A DNA stretch of 64,000 nucleotides from Morinoia aosen (taxonomy: Eukaryota; Arthropoda; Malacostraca; Amphipoda; Talitridae). The translations under genes and the position numbers were made by a program. The stretch lies in NCBI GenBank assembly GCA_030386875.1, contig CM059576.1, positions 13,148,058 to 13,212,057 on the forward strand. The letters run 5' to 3'. The notes beneath the pieces are model-generated. The model was not told the origin of the DNA. It ran no database searches and worked only from the letters and a program-made list of their open reading frames with translations. The first letter of the stretch is position 1. Every line of letters starts with the position of its first letter. Positions 34,320 to 45,765 of this stretch are shown one piece after another.

Positions 34320-36235
34320 ACAAAATTTCCGTCAATATCACAAGAGCATCGCCTTACAATATTTGTCCACATTTTCACTCATTGTTTCCATTAGCGCTTA
34401 AACATTTCAGCAATTTCAGTGCGTGGTCGTACCGTCGTTGTCGGTCAGTCATTATCTGTGCTATTGCGATTACAATTACCCGTAATTAACTGTGAACAGT
34501 ACTCTCAGTAGCATTACAGGAATTAGCACTCCCAGGGGTAATATGTGAGGTCCCGAGCTGAGAGTTAGGTAGCCTTTTTTCTTTTTGGTTTTGTTACGCA
34601 CCATTTCATTTGTTTCACTACTGTCCTGGTTTCCTGCACTTCTGACTTTCTTCTTCAACTCTAATCATGGATTATAACATTCTTTTTCGACTTACTGTTT
34701 CTATGCGCGCAGGATAATTTGCGGGAACACACCTTGTGCATAGATTCCAAGTTCCTCTAAATCCAACTCAACGGTGCTTTTAAACTTCCTCTATTTGAAT
34801 ATTTTTGTTGAGGTAAAGAGGCTAAACTAACTTGTTTTCCTTAGAATGGAAATGAGAAAAATTAAACTTTTTAGTTACCCTTGAAAGATGTAGTATTTTG
34901 CAAGTATGCAGTAAATTTGGTTTGGAAACAAAATAAGTCAATGCGCTTAACGAGATCAATAATATCTGAAATTAACTATTTATGGTTGGCGTTCTATATT
35001 TGCGTCATATTTACAAGCATTTAAAGTCCGACCTGATGTACTGAGGCTCGAGATGTAACCTGCTATTAAATGTCTAGTCAAATACGCAGAGTAAATTAGT
35101 ATTGATGACTGAAGGAATTTATATATGAAGCTAGGAGTACGAGGCGTGCAAGAAACACATTTCTCAAGCGTTAAGCCAATATCCTCGTTAAAATCTCTAT
35201 TGCATTTTTCCACTTGGAATATTGAGGGAATTTCTCAAAGTACATTTGTTATTCCTGCCAAACTGCACAGCGAACATTCTTTACATTTAGATCATCAGTG
35301 TAGGCTTATACATGAAACTTACTAGTATAATTGGTTGGAATAAACGTTATAAATAAATTAGGAAATTAAACGTTGCACGACTAAAAGCAAAGCAAACTGT
35401 TTAACGAAGTGATTATCGGGACGTACTCTGTGGGACTATCGTTATGGAAATGGATTAAAGTGAACTACTCAGCCTGGCACAATGGACACATTTGAGTGTA
35501 GCTACTTGTGGGCCCGAATAAGTACAGCGACTTCCAGGGCATCCTATCATCAACGCTATTCTACCGTCTTCTAATTAGTCGAGTATCTAGCTGTGCAAAA
35601 GCTAGTGAAATAAATGAAATGCTTCACATTTATGCCGGTATGCAAATGAGCAATATACTGAGTGGTGCACATATGTCACCATACGTAGTCAACGTGTGAA
35701 GACTTAATATAAATCTGATATTTAACGCTTGATCGAACGAACGATGATAAAAGAAAAGTCAGAGAGAGAGTTTGACACAGAGTGTGTCGGGGAGAGAAGA
35801 GGTGAGACGCAAAAGGATAGATAGGGTACTGATAAAGGTGCGCTTTGCGCATGTGGTGCTGGTGTTGGAGGGTTTTGTATGTAGTTTGAGGGTGCTGTAA
35901 GTTAACTACCCGTCCGGGCTTTGTATGCGTGGGTGTTACGTTAGTGAGCATCTAATGTACTGGACGTGGTTAATTGGGCTTGCCGTGGTGAAGAGGGGTT
36001 GTGGAGTAGTACTCGTTTGTTGTCGTGTCAAGTGTATAAGTCGCGGATGAGGTGAGAGTCTTAACACTTTGCCTCTTCATTTCTAGTATTTCTTAAACAT
36101 AAAACAGACTTATCATTAACTTTATCAAATGGTAAAATAATTCTTAACTGAAATTACTTATTCCCCTGTCCATGTTAGCTATCAAACAAAGTGCTTGCAA
36201 GTGCATTATGTAGCAACGCAGTTTTACTGTCGCCT

Positions 36236-36423
36236 TGCTGCCTCTGCAGACTTTAGTGGCAACTAGCTATTGCTGCCACACCTCGTGTGTTGTGTTGCTG
36301 CCTCTGCAGACTTTAGTGGCAACTAGCTATTGCTGCCACACCTCGCGTGTTGTGTTGCTGCCTCTGCAGACTTTAGTGGCAACTAGCTATTGCTGCCACA
36401 CCTCGTGTGTTGTGTTGCTGCCG
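36236..36423 (-). repeat. 60-bp minisatellite in arm E1 (about 3 copies)
   Basis: Three copies of the 60-bp unit that, on the minus strand, begins GGCAGCAACACAACACACGA. Same position relative to flanking arm sequence as the 22-copy array at 47595-48919. Confidence 0.95.
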
Positions 36424-36784
36424 ATGAAATCTTCAATTCTGTGGGTAAGTTCAACACTTTCACCGCGGTTGTTAACGGTTGTTGGGCTAGGTTGAGGCAG
36501 CAGAATTGGGAAATCGACTTCACTGCTCCAATACATTCATATATTTTCCCAAGATACATGAATAATACAAAATCACGATACATTTGTCATCGTATGATTT
36601 CAGTTATTTATATGAAGGTTGCGAAACAAAAGAAATGCCATTCATTTATACCGGTGCGGGAATGAGCAATTTACCGAATGGTGCGCGTGTGGCCGTGTTA
36701 ATATTCAGCTCAAATTTATAATCAATTGAAGTGAGCAATGTTGCGAATAGGAAACATTAAACTGTATCTTGCCTTTAACTATTC

Positions 36785-36858
36785 ATGTATATTGAGTCAA
36801 TATACATAATCACTTATGTATATTGACCGACCTGCAGTCCCAAACTGCAGGTCGGTCA
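36785..36858. repeat. Two adjacent palindromes in arm E1
   Basis: ATGTATATTGA, one G, then its complement (36785-36807). TGACCGACCTGCAGT (36824-36838), five bases, then its complement (36844-36858). The counterpart in the other arm near 47200-47215 has GACCGACCTGCAGTC only once, so the palindromes arose in this copy. Confidence 0.9.
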
Positions 36859-38526
36859 GCAGCTTTATGAAGGTCTCGACCTGAGAGCTATTTTGGTGTT
36901 TTGTTTGTTTATATAAAATTTTTTTTAGTTAATCTACCATTTTTTCACGTCACTACTGTTCTGGTCCCCATCACCTTTGACTTCTTCCTCAACTTTCATC
37001 TCTAATTCCTACTGTGCCACTAAAGATACAGTTTACTGTTAATCACGACTCATTGTCATCGTATTGGTATGGATAATGACTGACCGTCAACGGCGGGTAA
37101 AAATAACAGTAATGAATTCATGACTTTAATTTTCCGAGGAGTTCGATAGCAATGCCTACATCACGTAATATAATGTAAGACGGAGTTGCAACTTTACGCG
37201 AAAACAACTGCTACCTAATATTCTAGTAAAATGTTGTATCTAGGCACCAAAGGAATGCATAATCCAAGCTTACACTGGTAAACATGACGCTGGAATGTAA
37301 ATATGAAACTAACAGCATGAGACACACAACAAACATGTATCTCTAGTTTTGGCCAACATCCTCGTTCAATTCTCAAGTGCAAATTTCTACTTGCAGTTCG
37401 GAATGAATTTTGTTATGGTTCTCTCAACGTTCCTCACTTATCCCTACCAACCTCCACAACAAACCTGTTGTGCTGTAGATCATCAGTGTAAGTTTATTCA
37501 TGAAACCTACCTAATTCAGTTGGTTGAAATAACGTTAGAAAAAAAATATGTGGAAATCGTTGTGCGATTCAGAGCATTTCAAACTGTTCAATGAAGAGAA
37601 ATATTGGGACAGGAATTCACAGAACGCAAGCAATCTATTTTTTCGAGTGTTGAGCCAATCTCCTTGCTAAATACTCAGGTATTCAACCACCTTAGCATAG
37701 CGTTGATGATAGGATGCCCTGGAAGTCGCTGAACTAATTCGGGCCCACAAGTGCCTGTACTCCCATTGTACTAGAGTTAAGGAACAATCTACTGCTGTAT
37801 CACATGTGGTAAATAAAAGGTTAAGTCCAAATTTGCACTTGCGGTTCCGAGTGAACTTAATTACAGGAAGCCAAGGCCCCTCCTGCGCCCGTCCCGCTGC
37901 CTCTGATCTTCGTCTCAATCCTTGTGCATAAATTCCGCGTTCCCCTTACACCAACTATAATAGTGCTTTCATATTTCTTCTCTTCTTACAACTCTGTTGT
38001 TGTAAGGGACGCTGAAGCTAACTTATCATCTAGGAATATTTAATAGAAGTTTTTTTATTTTAGTTAACCTTTGAATAAATGTTTTCTCAAAATCTACAGT
38101 TAATATGACTTGGGTTGAAAAATTACTATATGCAAAGGTTTCGTATTGCAGTTGTAAGAATTAACTTCAATTTTTAAAGCGGTCAACGCTTGACTAATTT
38201 GCGAATAATTTTTAATTAAGTTGCCGATTCTTTTCAATGCTGCCACCTGGGTTGTGGGTACGAATGGAGTATCTTTGGTAACACGTTAACTATGTATGGA
38301 GACATATCTGTACCACCTAGTGAATTGCTCCTTCGCCTACAAGATAAATGAGAAGCATATCAATTATTTCACTATTTCTAAACTTAATTTTGCATGGATA
38401 GTAAAATGTTATCGTACATTTTTCACACTCTCTAGAAGCGATAAGAATGGATTTGAGCGGCACAGTCGGGCATTAAATTCTGCTACCTAGCCTACAACTT
38501 AACCGAACCAACCGTAGCAACCTCAC

Positions 38527-38745
38527 ATATGTAGTAAAAAATGATGTTTTATTCCAACATACCTGATACATATCATCTTGTACATTGGATTTCCAGGAGC
38601 CTTATAACTAACCCCAGGACGGTTACCCCCGGTCATGCCGGTACCCATTTCCCACACCTGGTAAAGTGGGGAATCGTGGCCTAGTTCTCCCTTTCCCAAC
38701 GAGGAGAAACACCGGGTACGTGTTAACCGCCAAAACGTACGACGA
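38527..38745 (-). mobile_element. SINE, headless or different-headed copy
   Basis: On the minus strand it shares with the SINE at 41991-42296 the block GAAATGGGTACCGG, GACCGGGGG, GTTAGTTATAAGGC, TCCAATGTACAAG and TGATATGTATCAGG, ending in an AATAAA-containing stretch. The tRNA-like head with A and B boxes of the other copy is not visible here. This one is therefore 5'-truncated or carries another head. Confidence 0.7.
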
Positions 38746-39022
38746 ACGAATGACGCTAGAAGTTCGGTCTGGTCACTCCTAGAGTCACCACAATACGCTC
38801 ATGTAGTACTCTCTGAGTTTTCTAACCTACGACCATCAATTCTTATGCCGTATGTGACGGCTTTCGAACGTATAAAATCCGATATTATTTTACGTATTTT
38901 CTCTGCTTAAGATCTTTTCATTTCAATTGACTCATTTTTATTGTAAGCTTAGAGTGGATTTTCAAATTTAAGGGTAACTTCACTGTAAAATTTCTCCCCC
39001 CCTCCATCATTTGTGACTGTTG

Positions 39023-40001
39023 GCTAGTTTCAGCCTCCCTTACCACAACAAAGATGTTCAAAGAGAAGAAAGCCCCATTAAGATTGGAGTTAGAGCAACC
39101 GTACTAGGACGTGGAATCCTTGCATAAGGTGTATTCCTGGGAAAGATCCCGTGCGCACAGCAACAGTAAATTGAGAAAGCAGGTTATAAAACAGGATAAA
39201 AGGTGCAGAAGAGAGTCGGAGCCGCTGGAAACCAGTAGAGCACTGAAACGAAAAGTAACTCCATAAACTAACCATTTTTTAACAAAAAACCCTTACCTAA
39301 CTCTCAGCTCGGAACCATACATATTACCCCTGGAAGTGCTGATCTCAACTTGAAGTGCTCCCGAGGATACCGTTGTTTCATTTCTAGTCAGGCAACTGTT
39401 CAGTAGCCTTAATATGTGTCGGTGTAAATTTAGTTAGGTAAAAGATCGCACTTCTCCACCACGTATCACCGATACCTACAGCCGGAGAAGTATAAATGTA
39501 AGGCTGCTGCTTCACTCGCCTCAAAATCGGAACTTAACAGGCGAAGCAGCAACAACATCCTGGCCCTAGACCGTTAACAGTTCATCACGGGTAATTCTAA
39601 CCGTGCTAGGACGAGTGATGACTGACCATCAAGGACGAGTAATAGCTGACTGTCAACGACGGGTAATAACTGACCGACAACTACTGTACGACCAAGCATT
39701 GAAATTGTTCAAAAGTTTCAGCGCGTTCGGAAACTTTGAGTGAAATATCGCAATATTTAGCCACATTTCATTTGCAATTTCATTTTGCTGGTGCATGGAG
39801 ATTTTTTCAGCTTAAATTCTGTCCTGGTTTCCAGCAACTCTGACTTTCTTCTTCAAGTTTTACTGTTTTTGTGTGCACGGGATCCATTGCGGGAATACAC
39901 CTTATGCATATATTCCACGTTCCTCCAACTTCAATCTTAATGGTGCCTCCTTCTTATCTCTCTTTGGAGATTTTTGATGTGGTAATAGGGGTGATACCAA
40001 C
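39023..40001. mobile_element. S-type fold-back element (forward plus reverse S module)
   Basis: Begins GTTGGCTAGTTTCAGCCTCC and ends with the near-complement up to GGTGATACCAAC. The outer 200 bp of each side are S-module halves in opposite orientation (CTGGAAACCAG at 39225, TCCTGGTTTCCAGC near 39822). In between lie the CTCAGCTCGG block, GACCGTCAACGACGG-like units and CTTTGAGTGAAATATCGCAA. No ORF; a non-autonomous palindromic element is the best description. Confidence 0.6.
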
Positions 40002-40006
40002 TTATT

Positions 40007-40174
40007 CGTCGTTGACTGTCAGTCATAACCTGTCGTTGACGGTGAGTCATTACTCGTCGTTAACGGTCGGTCATTACCCGTTGTTGACGGTCAGTCATTA
40101 CTCGTCGTTGAGGGTCGGTCATTACCCGTTGTTGACGGTAGGTAATCATCCGTTGTTGAAGGTCAGTCATTACT
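40007..40174 (+). repeat. 24-bp minisatellite, 7 copies
   Basis: Seven units of the type CGTCGTTGACGGTCAGTCAT + TACC, exactly 24 bp apart with several substitutions each. Three further units lie in the opposite orientation at about 39604-39680. Single units occur in most S modules (for example 42905 and 45465), so the array expanded from a module component. Confidence 0.9.
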
Positions 40175-41990
40175 CGTCCTAGTACGGTTACAATTACCCG
40201 TGATGAACTAGTAACGGTATCCTCAGGAGCACTCCAAGAATTAGCACTCCCCGAAGCAATCTGTATGGTCCCGAGCTGAGAGTTAGGTGTAATTTTTTTG
40301 GGTTGAACTACAATTTTTTTATTGAAATACAATAATTAAAATACAATGAAAAAAAAATTAATATACAATTTATCGCTTCACTGTCATCTTGGTTTCCAGC
40401 ACCTCTTCAACTTTTGTCTTGTTTCGTAAGCTTCTTTCTCAACTGTGAACTTCCTTTGTGAGATACACCTTATGCATAGATTCCACGTTCCTCTAACTTC
40501 AATCTTAATCGTGCCTTCGTATTTCTTCTCTTTGAAGATATTAGATGTCGTAAGGGAGGCTGAAACTAACAACAATTGATGAATGTTTAGCAAAAATATT
40601 ATGCAATTCTAGTTATTCTTGAAATTTAGAATTGATGGCAAGCATTCAGTAAAATCTAGGCGGTATTGATGAACCTCAATTTGTTTGTTGGTTATGTAAA
40701 AGATCGTTAACTAAAAAGTATCATATTTTTGGGTGGAGTTCATAATTGACGTTTGATTCTGGATGATCATCGAAGTGAGTAGTGTATTACATAGGTTATA
40801 TGAATTGCACTTTGTAGAAGAGCATTAAAACAACATGGTGCAATTACGATCCAATTGCTTGAACATAAACGGACATTTTACTTCAACATAAAACAAGACT
40901 TGCCTATCTCTCAGCTAGAGACCTCATATTCTCACCTTGGGAGTGCTAAGTCCCACACATACAATAGTCGTGCCCCCTCAACTGAGGATTCAAATCCGCA
41001 AATTGAATTTCGAGTTTTTTCTAGGTCTAATCAGTCTGAGATTATCTACAAAACCTTGTTTTGCAATTTCCAACTCACTTCTAGTGAGAAATCCGAAATG
41101 ATGTAATATGTGTGGTCCCGAGCTGAGAGTTAGGTATGAGTTTTTTTGTTGCAATACAATTTCATTTTTTAGTTTAAGCACCTTTTTTCGGTTCACCGCT
41201 GTCCTGGTTTCCAGCCCCTCTGACTTTCTTCTTCAACTTCTATCTTGTTTCGTTAACTTCTTTCTCAACTTACTGTTTCTCTGCGTTAGTAGACGACATG
41301 CATAGATTCCTCATTAACCTAACTTCAATCTTAATGGTGCCCCCATCTTTTTTCTCTTTGACCTACATAAATACAAACGTACTCTGGAGTTATGCACCCG
41401 AAACACTTATATTATAAATGATCCGTTACAAATAACTTTTCTTATTGAGGTAAAAATAATTCGTCTACATACCTACTACGTATAGACAAAATCTCAACAT
41501 ATCAAGGAATCAATTTGGTTGCCTACCAAGATTGCTTAACTGCGCAGCAATTAAGATGATACGTTCTACTCACCTCGAATACATATCAGTACAGACTTAT
41601 TTTTACTAAAAACTTTCACAACTTTTTTCCTGAATTTGAGGGTGTCTAAAGCAAAGCAATTTTTTTCGCGTGAATTTTTCAAATGATTTTTAGTTCAGCC
41701 TCCCATACCACAGCAGAGACGCTCAAATAGAAGAAAGTATAGGTATCATTAAGATGGGAGTGGAATTTATGCATATGGTGTATTCCCGCAAATGATTGCA
41801 TGCGTTCAGAAACAGTAAGTTGAGAAGGAAGGTCATGAAACAAGCTAAAAGTTGAAGAAAACAGTCAGAGGTGGTGGAAACTATGACAGCAGTGAAGCGA
41901 AAAAAGGTCCATACACTAACAAACATTTTTTTAACGAAAAAACACCTACCTGTCAGCTCGGGACCACACACATGAGCTGAGCAAAAAATT

Positions 41991-42296
41991 AAGTGCTCGC
42001 GATAGCCATGTGCTAGAGGTTCAGCCGCCGTGCGGCAGAGACCCGGGTTCGAAACTCGGCGCTGGCGGCGGCGATTTTCTTTGTTGGGTATAGGAGAAAA
42101 ATTCCAAGCACAATACCCCACTCTACCCAGGTGTCTGAAATGGGTACCGGTCTTGACCGGGGGAAAGCGTCATGGCGTCCTGGTGTTAGTTATAAGGCAG
42201 TTGAAAATCCAATGTACAAGGTGATATGTATCAGGCTTGATTGGAAATAAAGCATCCGTAGATGCCTTCATTATTAATATTATTATTATTATTATA
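41991..42296 (+). mobile_element. tRNA-derived SINE
   Basis: The head has a pol III A box-like TAGCCATGTGCTAGAGG (42003-42019) and a B box GGGTTCGAAAC (42045-42055), spaced as in a tRNA. The body has TGGGTACCGGTCTTGACCGG and GATATGTATCAGG, shared with the copy at 38527-38745. The 3' end is an (ATT)n tail at 42271-42296. It interrupts the S module that starts at 41692, just after CAGCTCGGGACCACACACAT. No target duplication was resolved. Confidence 0.8.
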
Positions 42297-42527
42297 CCCA
42301 CAGTTGGTTCGCACGATAGTGCTTGGGTGCCTCACTTTCCATCACTTTTCTTAGTGGCGTCGCCCTCGGACGCTATGTCAAAATTTTTAGAGTACTCAAT
42401 GATTTAAGATGGAACGACCCTTACAATTATTGAATTCATTGAGTACGACGTAATCTTACTGCATTTGTGCATTATATTACTTGGTGGAAGGGTAACTATA
42501 ACAGCATTAATTCGAAAGGATGAAAGG

Positions 42528-43709
42528 TTAGTTGCAGCCTCCCTAACCAACAAAGAAATTCGAAGAGAAGAAAGATGAAGTCACCATTATTTTTGGAGTT
42601 AGGGTACGCGGATTTTGTGCACAAGGTGTGTTCTCGCACAGGATCCCGTGCGCACCGAAACAGTAAGTTCAAAAGGACTTATGCGACATGATAATATTAA
42701 TGAAGCAAGTGTTAAGTTCTTAAAACCAGGACAGCACTCAACTGGAAAAATTTTGATTCATAACAAAAATTCAAAATTTTTTAAACAAAAGAAAAACTCC
42801 TAACTCTCAGCTCGGGACCACACATATCACCCCCTGGCAGGGCTAATTCTTGCAGTACTACTGAAGATACCGTTTGCAGTTAATCACGAGCAATTGTAAT
42901 TTCACTAGGACGGGTAATGACTGACCGTCAACTACGGTGCGACCAACATTGAAATTGTTACAAAGTTTCAACGTTTTTGGAAACTTTGAGTGATATATTA
43001 ATACAATATTTTGTCATCATTCAATTGTGCAGTTTAATTTTGCTAATGTATAGAGTTTTTTTTTGCTTCACTGCTATTATATTTCCAGCACCCCTAACTT
43101 TTTTCTTCAACTTTTATCTTGTTTCGAAACTTCCTACTCAACTTACTGTTTCTGTGCGCACGGGATCCTGTGTAGGAATATACTAAATGCGTAGTTTCCA
43201 AGTTCTTTTAACTCCAATCTTAATGATGCTTCATTTTTTTCTAACATTTGATCATCTTTGCAAAAAATTTACCGGGAGGTTTCCTGATTTTAAGTAAAAA
43301 AGAGAGAACCAAAAACGCCGTATAAGACATTTACTCGAATTAAAAACTGCAAGCAAAACAATAAAATTGAACGTTTCGAGCATTCGCTCATCTTCATCAA
43401 AAACAAAAACAAATTTACCTGAAAAACATGAAATGAATTAGAAAGTTCATGAATTGAATAAACAAACAAAAAAAACAACCTCAAAAACTACCTGTTAACT
43501 ATTGACAATGGAAAAGAACTAAGTTGGTTGTTTAAAATTGGCTTATTTTTTAAAATGAATAGAGACTCTAAAATCCTTAAATCGGAGGCAAATTTTGATC
43601 TAGTGAGAATTTTAAAATTACTGATGTCAAATGGGCTATCTCAATGCTCTGAATGATCCCTAATAGCTGAATGATCTTTGCTGTGGTAAGGAAGGCTGAA
43701 ACTAACAGA
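42528..43709. mobile_element. S-type fold-back element split by a PLE relic
   Basis: Left end GTTAGTTGCAGCCTCCCTAA, right end GGAAGGCTGAAACTAAC, in inverted orientation. The forward half runs to about 43020 and the reverse half from about 43055 to 43250, resuming at 43673. Removing the inserted 43265-43672 piece gives an S-type palindrome of about 770 bp. Confidence 0.65.
43265..43672 (-). mobile_element. Probable Penelope-like 3' fragment
   Basis: The minus strand reads GATGAAGATGAGCGAATGCT followed by CGAAACG and TTCAATTTTATTG. A 'GATGA ... stem ... CGAAAC' segment is a hallmark of terminal repeats of Penelope-like elements, where it is related to hammerhead ribozymes. It interrupts a reverse S module, with GATCATCTTTGC on the left and GATCTTTGC on the right as a possible imperfect target duplication. 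No coding sequence remains. Confidence 0.4.
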
Positions 43710-44245
43710 CATGGATATATTAGACGAAAAATTGTTCAGTTAAGTTACCAAAAAGTTCTAAAATATAGGTCAAGTATGCAGCAAAATTGAGTGGGCGTAA
43801 CGAAAAACGTGACGTGTACTGTTAATACATTTTCGCTGTATTCACTCCTATTTTTGCAGGTGTTCATCCTGGATGCCTATTGAGAGTTGTGAGATAAAGT
43901 TGCTACAATACAGCTTCAAGTTTCATGATCACAGAAGTAAAACGGCACATTCAGGATCTATGGTGTGGTAGAGGCGCATAACCCCAGAGTTTGTATTTAT
44001 GAATTGGACGAGTTGAAATCAACGCGATGAGAGGTAAAACTCGGTACCATTAGAAATTCCGCTGCTGTTTTGCCTGCGTACAGGACAGCAGTCAGGAATG
44101 GAATTATTATTTTGTGCGTTTGTTTCTTTGTGAACTCTACCAATAGAATAGAATTAGGTCTTTCCTTCTGACTAAAGCAAAGCGTGGACGGTGACAACCA
44201 AGTGAGCATTCTTTCGAACAAGATTATGCAAGTTTCAACATCAAA
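43710..44245. other. No recognisable gene
   Basis: Begins with arm-like sequence (AAGTATGCAGCAAAATTGAG resembles 34897 and 62763), then unassigned AT-rich DNA. A 74-codon minus ORF (43997-44221) has no recognisable product. Confidence 0.4.
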
Positions 44246-44247
44246 TA

Positions 44248-44396
44248 CAGGGTGTCCAAAATAAATGAACTTACACTTTTACTGTCGCTAACATGCTGCC
44301 TTTTATGAATTGCAGGTGTATTTAATTCATCACAGCATGGCAGCAAATCAGCTTAGCTTGGAAAGGAGAAAGTTTGTCCTCAAATGTTAACAACGA
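44248..44396 (+). mobile_element. 5' end of a mariner-like (DDE_3 type) transposon
   Basis: A TA dinucleotide precedes CAGGGTGTCCAAAATAAA, a common terminal repeat type of Tc1/mariner-related elements in insects. Ninety bases further an ATG (44337) opens MAANQLSLERRKFVLKC, matching the usual start of such transposases (LSLE+R + FV+K), then hits TAA at 44388. The remainder of the element is missing, so only the 5' tip survives. Confidence 0.55.
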
Positions 44397-44529
44397 AAGT
44401 GTTGACACTTTAACTGCGACGTGAGCCACCGGTGGCCACGGAGGGAATTTTCTGAGTGGCGCTGACCGACCAGTCGTCGAACTCAATTTCAAAGTTTACG
44501 ATAACTACGGAAAATAATAATGCACACAG

Positions 44530-44800
44530 TGACGTACCCATTCGTACCCACTGACGTACCTGTAAAAATGGGTAACACTTTATCCGTTCTGCGAGTTTTT
44601 TGAACAATAAATGGGATCGAACAAACGAGGTGAAATTGTTATTGCGCAATTGTATTTGCCAGATTTTTTGCGAAGAACAAAAATACATTGGACCAGTAAC
44701 GCCAATTTCCCTGTTCTGCTGCTTACAACCTAACCAAACCATTCGTTAACATCCGCAGAAACGCTGTGAACTCTCACCTAAATCCTGAAACCAGCATTTT
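44530..44800. repeat. Diverged copy of arm sequence next to the 60-bp array
   Basis: Reads CAATTTCCCTGTTCTGCTGC, CTAACCAAACCATTCGTTAAC and AACTCTCACCT in the order seen at 47500-47580 of the E2 left arm, same orientation. The 60-bp minisatellite does not follow. Confidence 0.65.
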
Positions 44801-45703
44801 CTTCTAGTAGTCTTCTTGAGACGTTGTTTCGAATAGCTTTACATTTCCCGTAACTTTACATCATCCCCAATACCGCGACAGGACTGAACGTCCTACAAAA
44901 TTTTATGTAACTAATGAGTCCCACTTATCATCCCACTTTATTTCACTGCTAGTTCTCATTGGCACTGACTCATTTTTACTACAAACTTGCACAGAACTTT
45001 AAAGATCAAGGGTAACTAAAGCTGTTTATTATCCGTTCATTCTTCCTAAATTTTTGTTAGTTTCAGCCTCCCTGACCGCAACAAAGATGTTCAAAGAGAA
45101 GAAAAATGAAGGCACCAGTAAAATTGGAGTTACAAGAACGTGGAATTTATGCATAAGGTGTATTCCCGGACAGGATCCCGTGCGCACGGAAGCAGTAAAT
45201 TGCGAAGGAAGTTTATGAAACAAGAAAAAAGTAGAAGGAAGTCGGAGGTGCTGGAAACCAGGATAACAGTGAAGCGGGAACAGGTGGATTAATGAAAATT
45301 TTTTTTTTATCAAAAAAAACTCTTACATAGCTCTCAGCTGGGGAACACACTTATTACCCTTTGGGAGAACTAATTCATGAAGAGCTACTGAAGATATCGT
45401 TTACATTTCATCACAGGTAAACCTAACCGTACAAGGACGGATTACGACGGACCGTCAACGATGAGTAATGACTGACCGTCAACGACGGGTATAAATATAA
45501 TTCAGGAATTTATAAATGTAATTTTTCGAGGCGTTCGATAGCAATGCCTACATCACGTAGTAGAATGTAATACAGAGTTGCTATGTTGCGCGATAGGAAC
45601 TGTTACTTAATAATCTAGTAAATGTTGTATCTAGACACCAAAGGTATGCATAATATAAGATTACATTTGTAACTATGACGCTGGAATGGAAATATGATAA
45701 AAT

Positions 45704-45765
45704 GATAAAATCCACCATCAGGTTCCCAGATCTGGTGGATTTTATCAGGTTCTCTGATAAAATCC
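45704..45765. repeat. Inverted repeat with third copy
   Basis: GATAAAATCCACCA (45704-45717), a 15-base loop, and its complement (45733-45746); GATAAAATCC recurs directly at 45756. The loop segment CAGGTTCC and a later GGAACCTCAGG also pair. Another local inverted duplication. Confidence 0.9.

Larger units (their letters stand above)
31440..37010 (+). mobile_element. Fold-back family, single arm (E1)
   Basis: Starting at TTCCTTATGAGGCGCCGATT, this stretch follows the order of the right arm at 60600-63888, and its continuation matches the complement of 49180-46930. Shared blocks are the paired S modules (31634, 32062), the reverse S module with GAGGCTAAACTAACTTG (34490-34820), the block around TCGAACGAACGATG (35730), the 60-bp minisatellite (36236-36423) and the following 600 bp. 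Two blocks, 32700-33700 and 33771-34319, are absent from the other arms. No core adjoins it on the left, so it is a solo or severed arm. It carries no convincing coding sequence. Confidence 0.8.

Noticed and set aside
42003-42070. tRNA gene
   Set aside because: A- and B-box-like sequences are present, but no acceptor stem closes and the segment continues into a SINE body shared with another copy.
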